Shown one piece after another: positions 18,500 to 26,782 of a stretch of 64,000 nt of DNA. Origin of the DNA: DAOUJI01 sp965197415. GTDB taxonomy: Bacteria > Chloroflexota > Dehalococcoidia > Lucifugimonadales > JAGWBF01. Made by a program: the position numbers and the translations under genes. The notes beneath the pieces are model-generated. The model ran no database searches, had not been told where the DNA came from, and saw nothing but the letters and a program-made list of their open reading frames with translations. Numbering within the stretch: position 1 is the first letter of the stretch; each line of letters opens with the position of its first letter. The stretch is from positions 2,790,001 through 2,854,000 of the forward strand of contig OZ240207.1 in the NCBI GenBank assembly GCA_965197415.1, read 5' to 3'.

Positions 18500-18646
18500 T
18501 AGCGTGAATTGACTCACAATAACTGTTACAAAAGATGGTACCGTTGCCTCGCACGGATTGTTTCCGAAAGATGCAGTGATTGGAGTGGTGCGATAGGGTG
18601 TTTGGAGGCAACGAGCGATAAAGCGACACTGCCGTAGCTGATAGTC

Positions 18647-20236
18647 TCACCAGCCCACGGCAATCCCGTCCTTCCGCGGCTCTGATCCTCCACTGAGGAC
18701 GGAGGTTGCCGGATTGCGCCGGATAATCTGGCCCCCACCCATTGCTATCCGGTCTAGACCTTCTAGGACGAAAGCCTGATGCCCTCGACGCATTAGCTCG
18801 GAAACCACCGCCGGGTCCAGCCCCTCCTCCAAGGCCACTCCGGCGCCGGGCTGGACGCTGAACCGGAGGGCGTCCAAGGCCTCCTGCGGTTCCAACCCGA
18901 AGTCCACCATGTTGACCATGACTTGCAGGTGCCCCTGGGGCTGTTGGAATCCCCCCATAACGCCAAAACACAGGTCCAGCTCTCCTCCCTGTGTGGTCAG
19001 ACCCGGCATTATGGTGTGGTAGGGCCTCTTCCCTGGTTCCAGGCTGTTGGGGTGGCCTGGCTGCAATGAGAAAAGGGACCCTCTGTTGTGGAGCGCCACT
19101 CCTGTGCCGGGGACGACGAGTCCCGTCCCAAAACCGTGAAACAGGCTGTTTATCAGGGAACAGGCGTTGCCTTGTCCGTCGACACAGGCGACGTAGACCG
19201 TATCGCCCGACGGATGACCCGGAAGCGCCTCCGACATCGCCCGGTCCGGCTTGATGAGCCCGCGCCGTTGGGCGGCGTAGTCTTTAGACAACATCCCGTC
19301 CATGGGAACATGGACCTTGGCTGGATCGGCTATGTACCTGAATGCGTCGGCATAGGAGAGGCGCATGGCCTCAATGAGGTGGTGGTAGGCGTCCGCCGAC
19401 TGGAATCCCATATCCGCCAGGTCGTACCCTTCAGCTATGTTGAGGGCCATCTGGGCTGCGATTCCGTGGGTGTTGGGGCGGCATTCCCACAGGGTGACGC
19501 CGCGGTAGTCGACGGAAAGAGGTTCCTCCCACGTGGAGTAGTGGGCCACCATGTCCTCGGCGGTCAGCCACCCTCCCTTCTCCTGGACGTAGGCCGCCGC
19601 TTTTTCCGCCAAAGCTCCCTTGTAGAATGCGTCACGCCCTCCCTCAGCTATGGCCCTCAAGGTCCCTGCCAGTTCAGGCAGACGCACTGTCTCCCCAGGC
19701 CCCGGTGCATGGCCGTTGACAGTCAACTCGTAGCCGGAGGGATATTGTTGGAGCTTGGACATGTTCCCTGCCCAAAGACTGGAAATGGTCTCAGCAGCGG
19801 GATAACCTTCTTCCGCGTAGCGGATGGCGGGTCGGAGGACTTCCGTCAGGCCCATATTTCCGTAGCCGGATAGGAGCGCGTGCCAGCCGTCCACCGTGCC
19901 CGGCACGGTGATGGAATAGGGGCTTTCTGAGCCGATGGAACCAATCCCCTGCTGACTTAACTGATCAAGGGAAGCGGCGGCAGGCGCTCTTCCACTGGCG
20001 TTCAGGGCCCGCACTTGCTTTTCCCTGTCCATCCAGACCAGGGCGAAAAGGTCGCCTCCCACGCCTGTGGAAAAGGGTTCGACCACTGCCAGAGTCGCCG
20101 CAGCAGCGACGGCGCCGTCAACGGCGTTTCCGCCGTCCATGAGAATGCGGAGGCCAGCCATGGCGGCCAGGGGCTCGCTTGTGGCCACCATGCCGTGAAG
20201 GGCGTGGGCTGTTGTGCGGCGTGACGAGAAATACAT
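18647..20236 (-). CDS. Gamma-glutamyltransferase family protein (Ntn hydrolase)
   Basis: A 529-residue gamma-glutamyltranspeptidase-type enzyme. The N-terminal region shows MVATSEPLAAMAGLRIL and GGNAVDGAVAAAATLAVVEP, and the autocleavage site with the nucleophile Thr is in PSGDTVYVACVDGQGNACS, followed by FHGFGTGLVVPGTG. The glutamate-binding GKRPYHTIMPGL and final GGGQIIRR are present. No signal peptide is apparent, so this may be one of the cytoplasmic amidohydrolase-like GGT homologues rather than a secreted glutathione hydrolase. It matures by self-cleavage into two subunits. The 5-FCL-like gene is 25 bp upstream on the same strand. Confidence 0.9.
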   Translation of the reverse strand: MYFSSRRTTAHALHGMVATSEPLAAMAGLRILMDGGNAVDGAVAAAATLAVVEPFSTGVGGDLFALVWMDREKQVRALNASGRAPAAASLDQLSQQGIGSIGSESPYSITVPGTVDGWHALLSGYGNMGLTEVLRPAIRYAEEGYPAAETISSLWAGNMSKLQQYPSGYELTVNGHAPGPGETVRLPELAGTLRAIAEGGRDAFYKGALAEKAAAYVQEKGGWLTAEDMVAHYSTWEEPLSVDYRGVTLWECRPNTHGIAAQMALNIAEGYDLADMGFQSADAYHHLIEAMRLSYADAFRYIADPAKVHVPMDGMLSKDYAAQRRGLIKPDRAMSEALPGHPSGDTVYVACVDGQGNACSLINSLFHGFGTGLVVPGTGVALHNRGSLFSLQPGHPNSLEPGKRPYHTIMPGLTTQGGELDLCFGVMGGFQQPQGHLQVMVNMVDFGLEPQEALDALRFSVQPGAGVALEEGLDPAVVSELMRRGHQAFVLEGLDRIAMGGGQIIRRNPATSVLSGGSEPRKDGIAVGW

Positions 20237-20261
20237 CGAGCGTCCCCCTTGCCTGGGAAGT

Positions 20262-20972
20262 TCAGTCTGTCAAAGTCCTCAGGATAGGTATCTCATCCCG
20301 TTTATCCCCCAGCTCTTCGGGATAAATCCCCAAGGGACGGGGATGGGATAGTGTGCACCGAATCGATTCCTCTGGAGTCACCACGTAGTCCAACGACAAG
20401 TCGTGGCGAGTCATGGGGATCGGCGCGTCCACCACCTGGATGGGATGAACGGTGGTCGCCACCGGAGTCTCGTGCGAAATCAGCCCCAGAGAAAGGGCCA
20501 GGGCGTATTCCAGGTCCGAGTAGCCGCCTCCCTTCCCCAAACGAGACCCGTCGGGCCGAGCGGCGACAGCCCCACATACTATGAGGTCTATCCTGGCCAT
20601 GTCCCTTGGATGCACTGGACGCCCCAGCTTGAACGCTCCTTTGATGGAGCTTGCGAAGGAGATGTCCTCTATCCGGGCGGGGTCCAACTCCAGGAAACAC
20701 TCTTCGCTGGTCAGGCGCGGGACGGGCATGTAGAGCACCTTGCCCTCTTCCAGGGCTCGCTTGCGGACGGGTCTCTGGGGCATGTCGGGGTTGCACTTGA
20801 GCGTCCGGGCTTTCTGCCATACGTCCAGCCCGGCCAGCGTCTCGGCAGCCGCGGCGGCACCTACGAAGTTGGGAATGCGGCCCCGGGCCCCGGGAAACGC
20901 CGATGCGCCCTCCGCTTTGAGCCGGTCCCACACGCGGATTCTTATTTCCTGCTTGGCGTCCACGGGCCGCAT
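20262..20972 (-). CDS. 5-formyltetrahydrofolate cyclo-ligase family protein
   Basis: A 236-residue protein with the cyclo-ligase fold: N-terminal KQEIRIRVWDRLKAEG, the P-loop-like nucleotide/folate motif RLGKGGGYSDLEYAL, and VVTPEESIRCT at the C-terminus. The motif GxGGGYSDLE is closer to the archaeal/MTHFSD-type branch than to E. coli YgfA, which has GxGxGYYD. The canonical reaction is ATP-dependent conversion of 5-formyl-THF to methenyl-THF. Given the divergent motif, a related activity is possible. It is followed closely by the GGT gene. Confidence 0.8.
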   Translation of the reverse strand: MRPVDAKQEIRIRVWDRLKAEGASAFPGARGRIPNFVGAAAAAETLAGLDVWQKARTLKCNPDMPQRPVRKRALEEGKVLYMPVPRLTSEECFLELDPARIEDISFASSIKGAFKLGRPVHPRDMARIDLIVCGAVAARPDGSRLGKGGGYSDLEYALALSLGLISHETPVATTVHPIQVVDAPIPMTRHDLSLDYVVTPEESIRCTLSHPRPLGIYPEELGDKRDEIPILRTLTD

Positions 20973-21033
20973 TCTACTTCACCCAAGGCCCGCCAGCCAC
21001 CCATACGACGTAATACGCCGTTTAACATAACGA

Positions 21034-21055
21034 GCGCCCGGTTGAACACGGGCGC
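21034..21055 (-). terminator. Hairpin at the end of the ImuB-like/DUF6504 operon
   Basis: GCGCCCG (21034-21040) and CGGGCGC (21049-21055) around an 8-nt loop, followed in the minus direction by a T-rich but imperfect tail. It is a probable terminator for the DUF6504 gene. Confidence 0.5.
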
Positions 21056-21081
21056 CCAAATGAACGTAGAATTAAGGAAAG

Positions 21082-21369
21082 TCAGGCTCTCTGCTTATAC
21101 CAGAGGCCGTCCACCTTGTCCCGGAAGAGAGTCACTTGAGGGCCTTCTTCCAGGAGCGCCTGGAAGTACCTGCGGGATATGGGCCTGGGCCGCCACCACT
21201 CGTCCTCCACCTCCCACACGTCCTCGATGGAGGCCACTTTACGCCTCCTGGGACCCAGGCCCACCGCTATAGGAACGCCCTCATCATCCTCTTCCACCTC
21301 CACCCTGTCCGGCAGATTCAGGGCTCGAATCTGACCAGGGCGCTTCTTCGTTCTGGAATTCTTGACCAC
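21082..21369 (-). CDS. DUF6504-like protein linked to the Y-family polymerase homologue
   Basis: A 95-residue protein with the segment KVASIEDVWEVEDEWWR and PISRRYFQALL, characteristic of the DUF6504 family found next to, or fused with, ImuB-type polymerase homologues. The GTG start at 21369 has GGAG five bases upstream and overlaps the end of the polymerase-like gene by 52 bp, so the two are translationally coupled. A role as accessory subunit in translesion DNA synthesis is inferred from context only. Confidence 0.7.
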   Translation of the reverse strand: MVKNSRTKKRPGQIRALNLPDRVEVEEDDEGVPIAVGLGPRRRKVASIEDVWEVEDEWWRPRPISRRYFQALLEEGPQVTLFRDKVDGLWYKQRA

Positions 21370-22571
21370 GGCTCCAACTCCATTACCTTGTAGATGGGAG
21401 GCTGGCGCCTCAGCCGAATCTCCAGGTGACGCATCATCTCACGGAGCTGCTCTTGCTTTCTGATTCCTGCAAATAGGCTCGCCTGCACGCCCGACTCCCC
21501 GGTCACTCCGGAAAGGGTCAGCCTCATGTCCTCCAGAGGCCCCGGTATGTCGGACGCTTCCAGGCCCGACTTGAGGACCGCCAGGGCCCTGCCCCGGTTG
21601 TTGACAGGGCTCTTGAATGTAAAGTTTCTCGTCCAGGTGGGTTTGTGGAGCACCTTGGACTCCATAGTGACGCCTCGCACATACCTGCCCCGCACCGCCG
21701 GATGGGCTAAGGTCCTTCCCAGCAGCATGTCCACCACGGGAACTATAGTGCGCAGAGTGACCGTTGGCGACGGGAAGGCCGCATATTCGCTGACCTCCTC
21801 TTCTTGTCCTACAGGTGTCAGCCAACTGGAGTCGATTCCGTTGGAGAGCTCCCACGCCGTCTTGCCCTCAAGACCGAACTGGGCCTGGAGAGACCCCACG
21901 GACAGGGCCGCCACCTGACCCATGGTCAGGAGACCGAAGCGGCGGAGCCTTGACTTGTTTTCCCAGCTCATCGGCAGAAAGTCCACCGGCAGGTCCTTCA
22001 GGAACTCCGCTGCGTCTTCAGGCGCTTTTGTAGCCCCGCCCGGCTGGCTCATGACAGCCGCCACGTAGGCGGTGAACTTGGACTCAGCCAATCCAATCCG
22101 GGGGTGCAGCTCATCAGGGGCCGCTCTCAGCAAGGCCGAGATGGTCCCGGCCTCATCGCCGTAAACGGTCTCCAAGCCCTGGATGTCCACGTAGGCGCAG
22201 TCGGGGTCGGACCTTTCCACCAGGGGGCTTCTTTGGAGCAATCCCGTCACCACGCCGTCAAAGACGTCCCGGTAATGCGCCTCGTCGGCCTCTATGAGGG
22301 CGGCGCCCTCGCAGCGGGACAGCGCTTCGGACAGAGGCATCCCAGCAAGGACTCCCACCGCTTCCGGGGACCTGTCCAGGACCACGGGGCCTCTCTCGGA
22401 GCGTGCAGTCACTATGACGGGCTTGCGGCGCAGGTCGGGACGCCGCCTCAACTCCTCCTTGACGGGGAGGTGGGTTATGATCATACAGGCTATGTTCGCT
22501 CTGCCGCCGGGAGGCCCAGTGCGGGACGTTCCGATGTGGGGTGCTGTTGACTCTAAGCCCATTCGTCTCAT
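21318..22571 (-). CDS. ImuB-like Y-family DNA polymerase homologue, catalytic residues missing
   Basis: A 417-residue protein with the Y-family layout (palm, fingers, thumb with HhH, little finger). The active-site acidic motifs are lost: the usual hDhDxFFAxVE region reads IACMIITHLPVKEEL and the SxDEAxLD region reads SDPDCAYVDIQGL. This loss is the signature of ImuB, a non-catalytic adaptor that joins ImuA and DnaE2 in mutagenic repair. Neither partner is in the window. A LexA-like box lies in the spacer of its promoter (22601-22629), lexA itself is at 49813, and a divergent DNA ligase starts 136 bp away. DUF6504 follows in the same operon. Confidence 0.8.
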   Translation of the reverse strand: MRRMGLESTAPHIGTSRTGPPGGRANIACMIITHLPVKEELRRRPDLRRKPVIVTARSERGPVVLDRSPEAVGVLAGMPLSEALSRCEGAALIEADEAHYRDVFDGVVTGLLQRSPLVERSDPDCAYVDIQGLETVYGDEAGTISALLRAAPDELHPRIGLAESKFTAYVAAVMSQPGGATKAPEDAAEFLKDLPVDFLPMSWENKSRLRRFGLLTMGQVAALSVGSLQAQFGLEGKTAWELSNGIDSSWLTPVGQEEEVSEYAAFPSPTVTLRTIVPVVDMLLGRTLAHPAVRGRYVRGVTMESKVLHKPTWTRNFTFKSPVNNRGRALAVLKSGLEASDIPGPLEDMRLTLSGVTGESGVQASLFAGIRKQEQLREMMRHLEIRLRRQPPIYKVMELEPWSRIPERRSALVRFEP

Positions 22572-22600
22572 CCATATTGCTCCGGATATGACATAATCCC

Positions 22601-22629
22601 ATCGTATCGCACAAATGTTCTATAGTCAA
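22601..22629 (-). promoter_or_regulatory. Promoter with LexA-like operator upstream of the ImuB-like gene
   Basis: Minus-strand TTGACT (22624-22629) and TACGAT (22601-22606) with a 17-bp spacer. The spacer carries GAAC-ATTT-GTGC (22609-22620), one mismatch from the GAAC-N4-GTTC core seen at 57476 and near that at 49773. A GGAG site 8 nt before the ATG completes the unit. Confidence 0.65.
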
Positions 22630-22670
22630 CGAACAGATGTCAGCGCTGTCGACCCGGAAGCGAGACTAGG

Positions 22671-22698
22671 TTGACGTGAACCTTTCGTTATGTATACT
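22671..22698 (+). promoter_or_regulatory. Promoter of the DNA ligase gene, predicts a leaderless mRNA
   Basis: TTGACG (22671-22676) and TATACT (22693-22698), 16-bp spacer. The ATG at 22707 is only 9 nt after the -10 hexamer, so the transcript should start at or within two bases of the start codon. Confidence 0.65.
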
Positions 22699-22706
22699 CT
22701 TTGGGC

Positions 22707-23735
22707 ATGTCGCTTCAGCAAGCAGTCTCTGGGACCCTCCCACAGACCCTGAGGCCCATGTTGGCCCGTCTTGCCCATAGCCCTTTCGACTCTTCCGATC
22801 ATCTCTTTGAACTCAAGTGGGACGGCATCCGGGCGTTGGCTCTTGTCCACAATGGCGCCCTGAAGCTGCTGGACCGCAACTCCCGCGACATCACTCAACA
22901 GTTCTCTGAGCTTTCCAAGCTCCCCCGACAAATCAAAGGGGACGGCGTAATCCTGGACGGTGAGTTGGTGTGCCTCGATGACCGCGGACGCCCCAACTAC
23001 CTGAGCATCGAGCGTCGCTTGGGACTGCCGACCGGCAGAGGGAGCCGCAGCAACCCCGTCCACTTCATCGCCTTTGACCTCCTTTACACCGGCTTTCAAC
23101 CCGTCATGGGTCTGCCGCTGATTAGGCGCAAAGACTTGTTAAACGACCTGTTGGCGCCCAACGAGATCGCCCAGCAGTCCGACTACATCGAGAACGACGG
23201 CAAGTCCTTCTTCCACGCCACCTGCGAGCTAGGCCTCGAGGGCATTCTGGCCAAGGAGAAGTCCAGCCTATACCTTCCGGGAAGGCGCAGCCTAGACTGG
23301 CTCAAGGTGAAACGTGTAAGAGAGTCCGAGTTCGTAATCGGAGGGTACACGTTCGGCGGAGGGGCCTCTGCAGGCGGTGTACGCAAGGACCAGCCTTTCG
23401 TGTCACTCCTACTGGGCCTCTATGATGAGGACGGGAGCTTTCGTTACGTCGGCCAGGTGTCCGAGGGAGTTCCTAAGCAGGCAGCCAAAGAGCTTTCGTC
23501 AACGCTCCAGGCCTCCCACATAGAGGACTGCCCCTTCCGCTCCATGCCAGCAATCCCCAAGTTCATCTTCTGGTGCCGCCCCGAACAGGTCTGCCAGGTG
23601 GAGTACGGGGAGTTCACCGAAGACGGAATTCTGGGCTACCCCATATTCAAGGCCCTGCGGGAAGACAAACAGGCCGGAGAATGCACCGTCGCAGACGCCC
23701 CTGGATGGCCCAGGTCCCTCTCCGCCATCCCCTGA
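22707..23735 (+). CDS. ATP-dependent DNA ligase (LigD-ligase/LigC type)
   Basis: A 342-residue stand-alone ligase. The adenylated lysine is in FELKWDGIRAL (motif I, KxDG variant KWDG). Motif III is HFIAFDLLYTG, motif IV LEGILAKEK, and motif V DWLKVKRVRE. A C-terminal OB fold spans roughly residues 210-325. The family seals nicks and double-strand breaks, commonly with Ku in bacterial end joining; no Ku or primase/nuclease domain is in the window. ATG 22707 is chosen over TTG 22701. It is divergent from the ImuB-like gene, suggesting shared DNA-damage context. Confidence 0.9.
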   Translation: MSLQQAVSGTLPQTLRPMLARLAHSPFDSSDHLFELKWDGIRALALVHNGALKLLDRNSRDITQQFSELSKLPRQIKGDGVILDGELVCLDDRGRPNYLSIERRLGLPTGRGSRSNPVHFIAFDLLYTGFQPVMGLPLIRRKDLLNDLLAPNEIAQQSDYIENDGKSFFHATCELGLEGILAKEKSSLYLPGRRSLDWLKVKRVRESEFVIGGYTFGGGASAGGVRKDQPFVSLLLGLYDEDGSFRYVGQVSEGVPKQAAKELSSTLQASHIEDCPFRSMPAIPKFIFWCRPEQVCQVEYGEFTEDGILGYPIFKALREDKQAGECTVADAPGWPRSLSAIP

Positions 23736-23862
23736 ACCCGCTCCGCAACGAAAGGCGGCGGCAGGTTCCGCGCGTCTAACTGCCCCGCCCCTATGCTATA
23801 CTTGAACCCCTGGCAGGGCTGCGCCCTCGCCTGAAATTCCTGAAGAAACGCCGAATCGAGAC

Positions 23863-25620
23863 ATGCCTGAAATACACAGCCACCACCACACGGAAGAGGA
23901 ATTGGGCGACCTCAGATACCGCATGCGCCACTCGGCTGCTCACGTCATGGCCGACGCCGTTCTGGAACTGTTCCCGGAAGCCAAGGTGGGCATCGGCCCT
24001 CCCACCGACGACGGGTTCTACTACGACTTCCAGGTGGACCGCCCCTTCACTCCCGAGGACCTGGAGCGCATTGAGGCCATAATGCGGCAACGCATAGAAG
24101 CGGACTACCCATTCTTGCGCCAGGCCCTGAGCCGTGAGGAAGCCAGGGACGTCTCCTCGGACCAACCCTTCAAACTGGAGCTCATAGACGAAATACCATC
24201 CGATGAGGAGCTGTCCGTGTACCGCCACGGGAGCTTCACCGACCTGTGCCAGGGGCCGCACGTAGAGTCCACCGGGCAAATATCCGCCTTCAAGCTCCTC
24301 TCGGTGGCCGGCGCATATTGGAGGGGTGACGAACACCGGCCTATGCTGCAGCGCATCTACGGCACGTCCTGGGAGTCACAGGAGGCGCTGGACAGCTACC
24401 TCACGATGCTGGAGGAGGCGGAACGGCGCGACCACCGCCGCTTGGGACGGGAGCTGGACCTCTTTCTCTTTGACCCCATCGCGCCAGCCAGCCCGTTCTT
24501 CCTGCCCAAAGGTACAATTGTCTACACCCAGTTGGTCAACTACGTCCGTGGGCTCTACCAGCGCTACGGCTACCAAGAGGTCATTACCCCGGAGATCTAC
24601 TCCACCGAACTATGGAAGCGTTCCGGACACTATGACCATTATCTGGAGAACATGTTCCTCATACAAGCCGGAGAGCGGGAATACGGCGTAAAGCCGATGA
24701 ATTGCCCTGCGCACGCGCTCATGTACTCCATCCAGTTGCATTCCTACCGCGACCTGCCGTTGCGCCTGGCCGACTTTGGACGGCTGCACCGCTTTGAGAT
24801 GTCCGGCGCGACCCACGGACTCACCCGCGTCCGCACGTTCGCCCAGGACGACGCCCATATCTTCTGCACTCCGGACCAGATACTGATGGAAGTGCAGGCG
24901 TTCATCGCGATGCTCATGGAGTCGTACCGCACCTTTGGGTTTGCCGAGCCCAAGGTGGCAATGTCGTTGCGGCCCGAGAAGCGCGTGGGGTCCGATGAGA
25001 TGTGGACCAGGGCCGAGGCTGCCTTGGAGGACGTTCTGCGCCAGAGCGGCCTCGACTTCGAGCCGAAGCCCGGCGAGGGCGCCTTCTACGGCCCTAAGAT
25101 AGATTTCTTCGTCCCCGACGCCATCGGCCGCGAATGGCAGCTGGGCACCATTCAACTGGATTTCTCCCTGCCGGAGCGGTTCGACCTTGAGTATGTCGCA
25201 GAGGACGGCTCTCAGCAGCGGCCAGTCGTGTTGCACCGGGCGATGCTCGGCTCGATAGACCGATTTCTGGGCGTCCTCATCGAGCACTACAGCGGCGCCT
25301 TCCCCCTGTGGCTGGCTCCGGTGCAAGCCGTGGTCATACCCATCGCCGACCGGCATGTTGAGTACGCCAACCAGGTTAAGGAAAGGCTTGACGAAAGAGG
25401 GTTCAGGGTCAACGTAGACGCCCGCAGCGAACGCATGAACCTAAAGATTCGCAACGCCCAGACCCAGAAAGTCCCCTACATGCTGGTGGTGGGAGATAGG
25501 GAAGTAGAGAACGACTCCGCCTCCGTGCGCTTGAGAAGCGAAGAGAACCTGGGCGCGATGTCCCTGGACGACCTCCTGGCCAGGATGGAAGAAGAGGCCA
25601 GCCACAAGCGGGATTTCTAG
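23863..25620 (+). CDS. thrS: Threonyl-tRNA synthetase lacking the TGS domain
   Basis: A 585-residue class II synthetase that charges tRNA-Thr. The N-terminal TGS domain of typical bacterial ThrRS (about 640 residues) is absent; the protein begins in the N2 editing domain, with the zinc-like HSAAHVMADAVLELFP (HxxxH) and CQGPHVEST. The catalytic core follows with motif 2 RFEMSGATHGLTRVRTFAQDDAH, the zinc ligands around MNCPAHALMYS, and GWxxGTIQLDF-like QLGTIQLDFSLPERF. The anticodon-binding domain ends the protein (QVKERLDERGFRV). ATG start; a -10-like TATACT lies at 23797-23802. No T-box leader was seen. Confidence 0.96.
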   Translation: MPEIHSHHHTEEELGDLRYRMRHSAAHVMADAVLELFPEAKVGIGPPTDDGFYYDFQVDRPFTPEDLERIEAIMRQRIEADYPFLRQALSREEARDVSSDQPFKLELIDEIPSDEELSVYRHGSFTDLCQGPHVESTGQISAFKLLSVAGAYWRGDEHRPMLQRIYGTSWESQEALDSYLTMLEEAERRDHRRLGRELDLFLFDPIAPASPFFLPKGTIVYTQLVNYVRGLYQRYGYQEVITPEIYSTELWKRSGHYDHYLENMFLIQAGEREYGVKPMNCPAHALMYSIQLHSYRDLPLRLADFGRLHRFEMSGATHGLTRVRTFAQDDAHIFCTPDQILMEVQAFIAMLMESYRTFGFAEPKVAMSLRPEKRVGSDEMWTRAEAALEDVLRQSGLDFEPKPGEGAFYGPKIDFFVPDAIGREWQLGTIQLDFSLPERFDLEYVAEDGSQQRPVVLHRAMLGSIDRFLGVLIEHYSGAFPLWLAPVQAVVIPIADRHVEYANQVKERLDERGFRVNVDARSERMNLKIRNAQTQKVPYMLVVGDREVENDSASVRLRSEENLGAMSLDDLLARMEEEASHKRDF

Positions 25621-25763
25621 CTTCCAACCCAGTGCTGTACCCGTCTCCTATGGCCCACACCGGCCTGCTTCTATAGAACGGGAGCGGTTATTGGTCTATA
25701 ATGTTCGGCGGCCCCATCCCGGCGCCTGTCCAGCGGAGAGGCGCTTTGAGTAGGAGCGTAACC

Positions 25764-26234
25764 ATGAGCGTAGAAGTCGGCCAGCCGGCTCCCCATTTCA
25801 AGCTGTATGACCAGGACCGCCAGGCCAGGGACCTGGGTGATTTCAAAGGCCAAAACGTGGTTCTGGCGTTTTTCCCAGGCGCCTTCACCGGTGTTTGCAC
25901 CACTGAGATGTGCACCTTCAGAGACCGCCTGGAGCAGTTCAACTCCCTCAATGCCCAGGTGCTGGGCGTCAGCGTAGACCCGCCCTTTTCGCAAAAGGTG
26001 TTCGCCGACCAGAACAACCTCAACTTCCCCCTGCTCAGCGACTTCAACAGGGAAGCGGCCAACGCCTACGACGTACCCCTTCCGAACCTGGCAGGTCTGG
26101 AAGGATACGTTGCGTGTAAGAGGGCCGTTTTCGTCATCGACGGGAATGGAGTGGTCCAGTACACATGGGTTGGAGACTCTCCCGCCAACGAGCCCGACTA
26201 CGACGAGGTCAGGCAGGCGGTCAGCAATCTCTAA
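25764..26234 (+). CDS. Peroxiredoxin, Bcp type
   Basis: A 156-residue thiol peroxidase. The peroxidatic Cys45 lies in PGAFTGVCTTEMC, and a Cys five residues later (Cys50) matches the resolving position of E. coli Bcp. The family reduces H2O2 and organic hydroperoxides with thioredoxin-like donors in the cytosol. ATG 25764 has TAGGAG eight bases upstream and is preferred over a longer frame from 25701, which starts inside a TATAAT (25697-25702). The following gene, 27 bp downstream, is a selenocysteine-type peroxiredoxin, so the two form a peroxide-defence operon. Confidence 0.92.
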   Translation: MSVEVGQPAPHFKLYDQDRQARDLGDFKGQNVVLAFFPGAFTGVCTTEMCTFRDRLEQFNSLNAQVLGVSVDPPFSQKVFADQNNLNFPLLSDFNREAANAYDVPLPNLAGLEGYVACKRAVFVIDGNGVVQYTWVGDSPANEPDYDEVRQAVSNL

Positions 26235-26261
26235 GTCAAGTCCAATGTTACGGAGGCCAGC

Positions 26262-26729
26262 ATGGCGGTCGAGGTAGGCCAGGCAGCGCCGGACTTCAGC
26301 CTTCCGGCCCACACAGGGGACACCATCAAGCTGAGCGACTACAAGGGAAGCAAGCTGGTGGTCCTCTCCTTCCACGTTTTCGACTTCACAGGCGGTTGAA
26401 CCAACCAGGTCTCCTCGTTCAGGATGGCGAATCCCCTGTTCGAGGAGAAAGATGCCCAGGTGCTGGGCATTAGCTGCGACAGTCTTCCGGCCCACCGGGC
26501 CTTCTCTTCCAGTCTGGGGAACATCACCTATCCCCTGCTGTCAGACTTCCACCCTCACGGGGAGATGTGCAAGTCCTACGGGCTTTGGAACGGTGAGAGG
26601 GGCGCCCCGCAGCGCGCTGTCATCATCGTTGACAAAGAAGGAATCGTCCGGTTCTTCCAGGAATACGAGGCGGGGACCCTTCCCGACCCCAGGGACATCC
26701 TGGCGGAAGTGGAAACGCTGGCGGGATAG
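26262..26729 (+). CDS. Thioredoxin-fold peroxiredoxin, selenoprotein (in-frame TGA read as Sec46)
   Basis: ATG 26262 after CGGAGG opens a frame of 155 residues interrupted once by TGA at 26397-26399. The first part (GQAAPDFSLPAHTGDTIKL) and second part (QVLGISCDSLPAHRAF, APQRAVIIVDKEG) are both clear AhpC/TSA sequence, and the TGA is at residue 46 in FDFTGG-U-TNQVSSFR, the peroxidatic Cys site of the family and the equivalent of Cys45 in the neighbouring Bcp gene. There is no +5 resolving Cys; Cys72 and Cys103 could serve. A candidate SECIS lies at 26405-26427. Two abutting fragments or an error are less likely because the second part lacks its own ribosome site. Confidence 0.9.
26405..26427 (+). 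promoter_or_regulatory. Candidate bacterial SECIS hairpin in the Sec-peroxiredoxin gene
   Basis: CCA (26405-26407) pairs with TGG (26425-26427), a 4-nt bulge follows, then TCCT pairs with AGGA around the loop CGTTC. The loop begins 16 nt after the TGA and has G in its second position. Confidence 0.55.
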
Positions 26730-26754
26730 GGCCGCGAACTAAGAAACGTTGACG

Positions 26755-26782
26755 GCGGCAGTCTGGTCAGTCGGACTGCCGC
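26755..26782. terminator. Convergent terminator hairpin
   Basis: GCGGCAGTC (26755-26763) pairs with GACTGCCGC (26774-26782) around a 10-nt loop, between the Sec-peroxiredoxin gene and the convergent cNMP-binding gene, overlapping the last codons of the latter. No long T run follows. Confidence 0.55.

Noticed and set aside
25674..25702. LexA-like operator before the Bcp peroxiredoxin
   Set aside because: It has TATAGAAC and ATGTTC half-sites but not at 4-bp spacing; best explained as -35/-10-like sequence.
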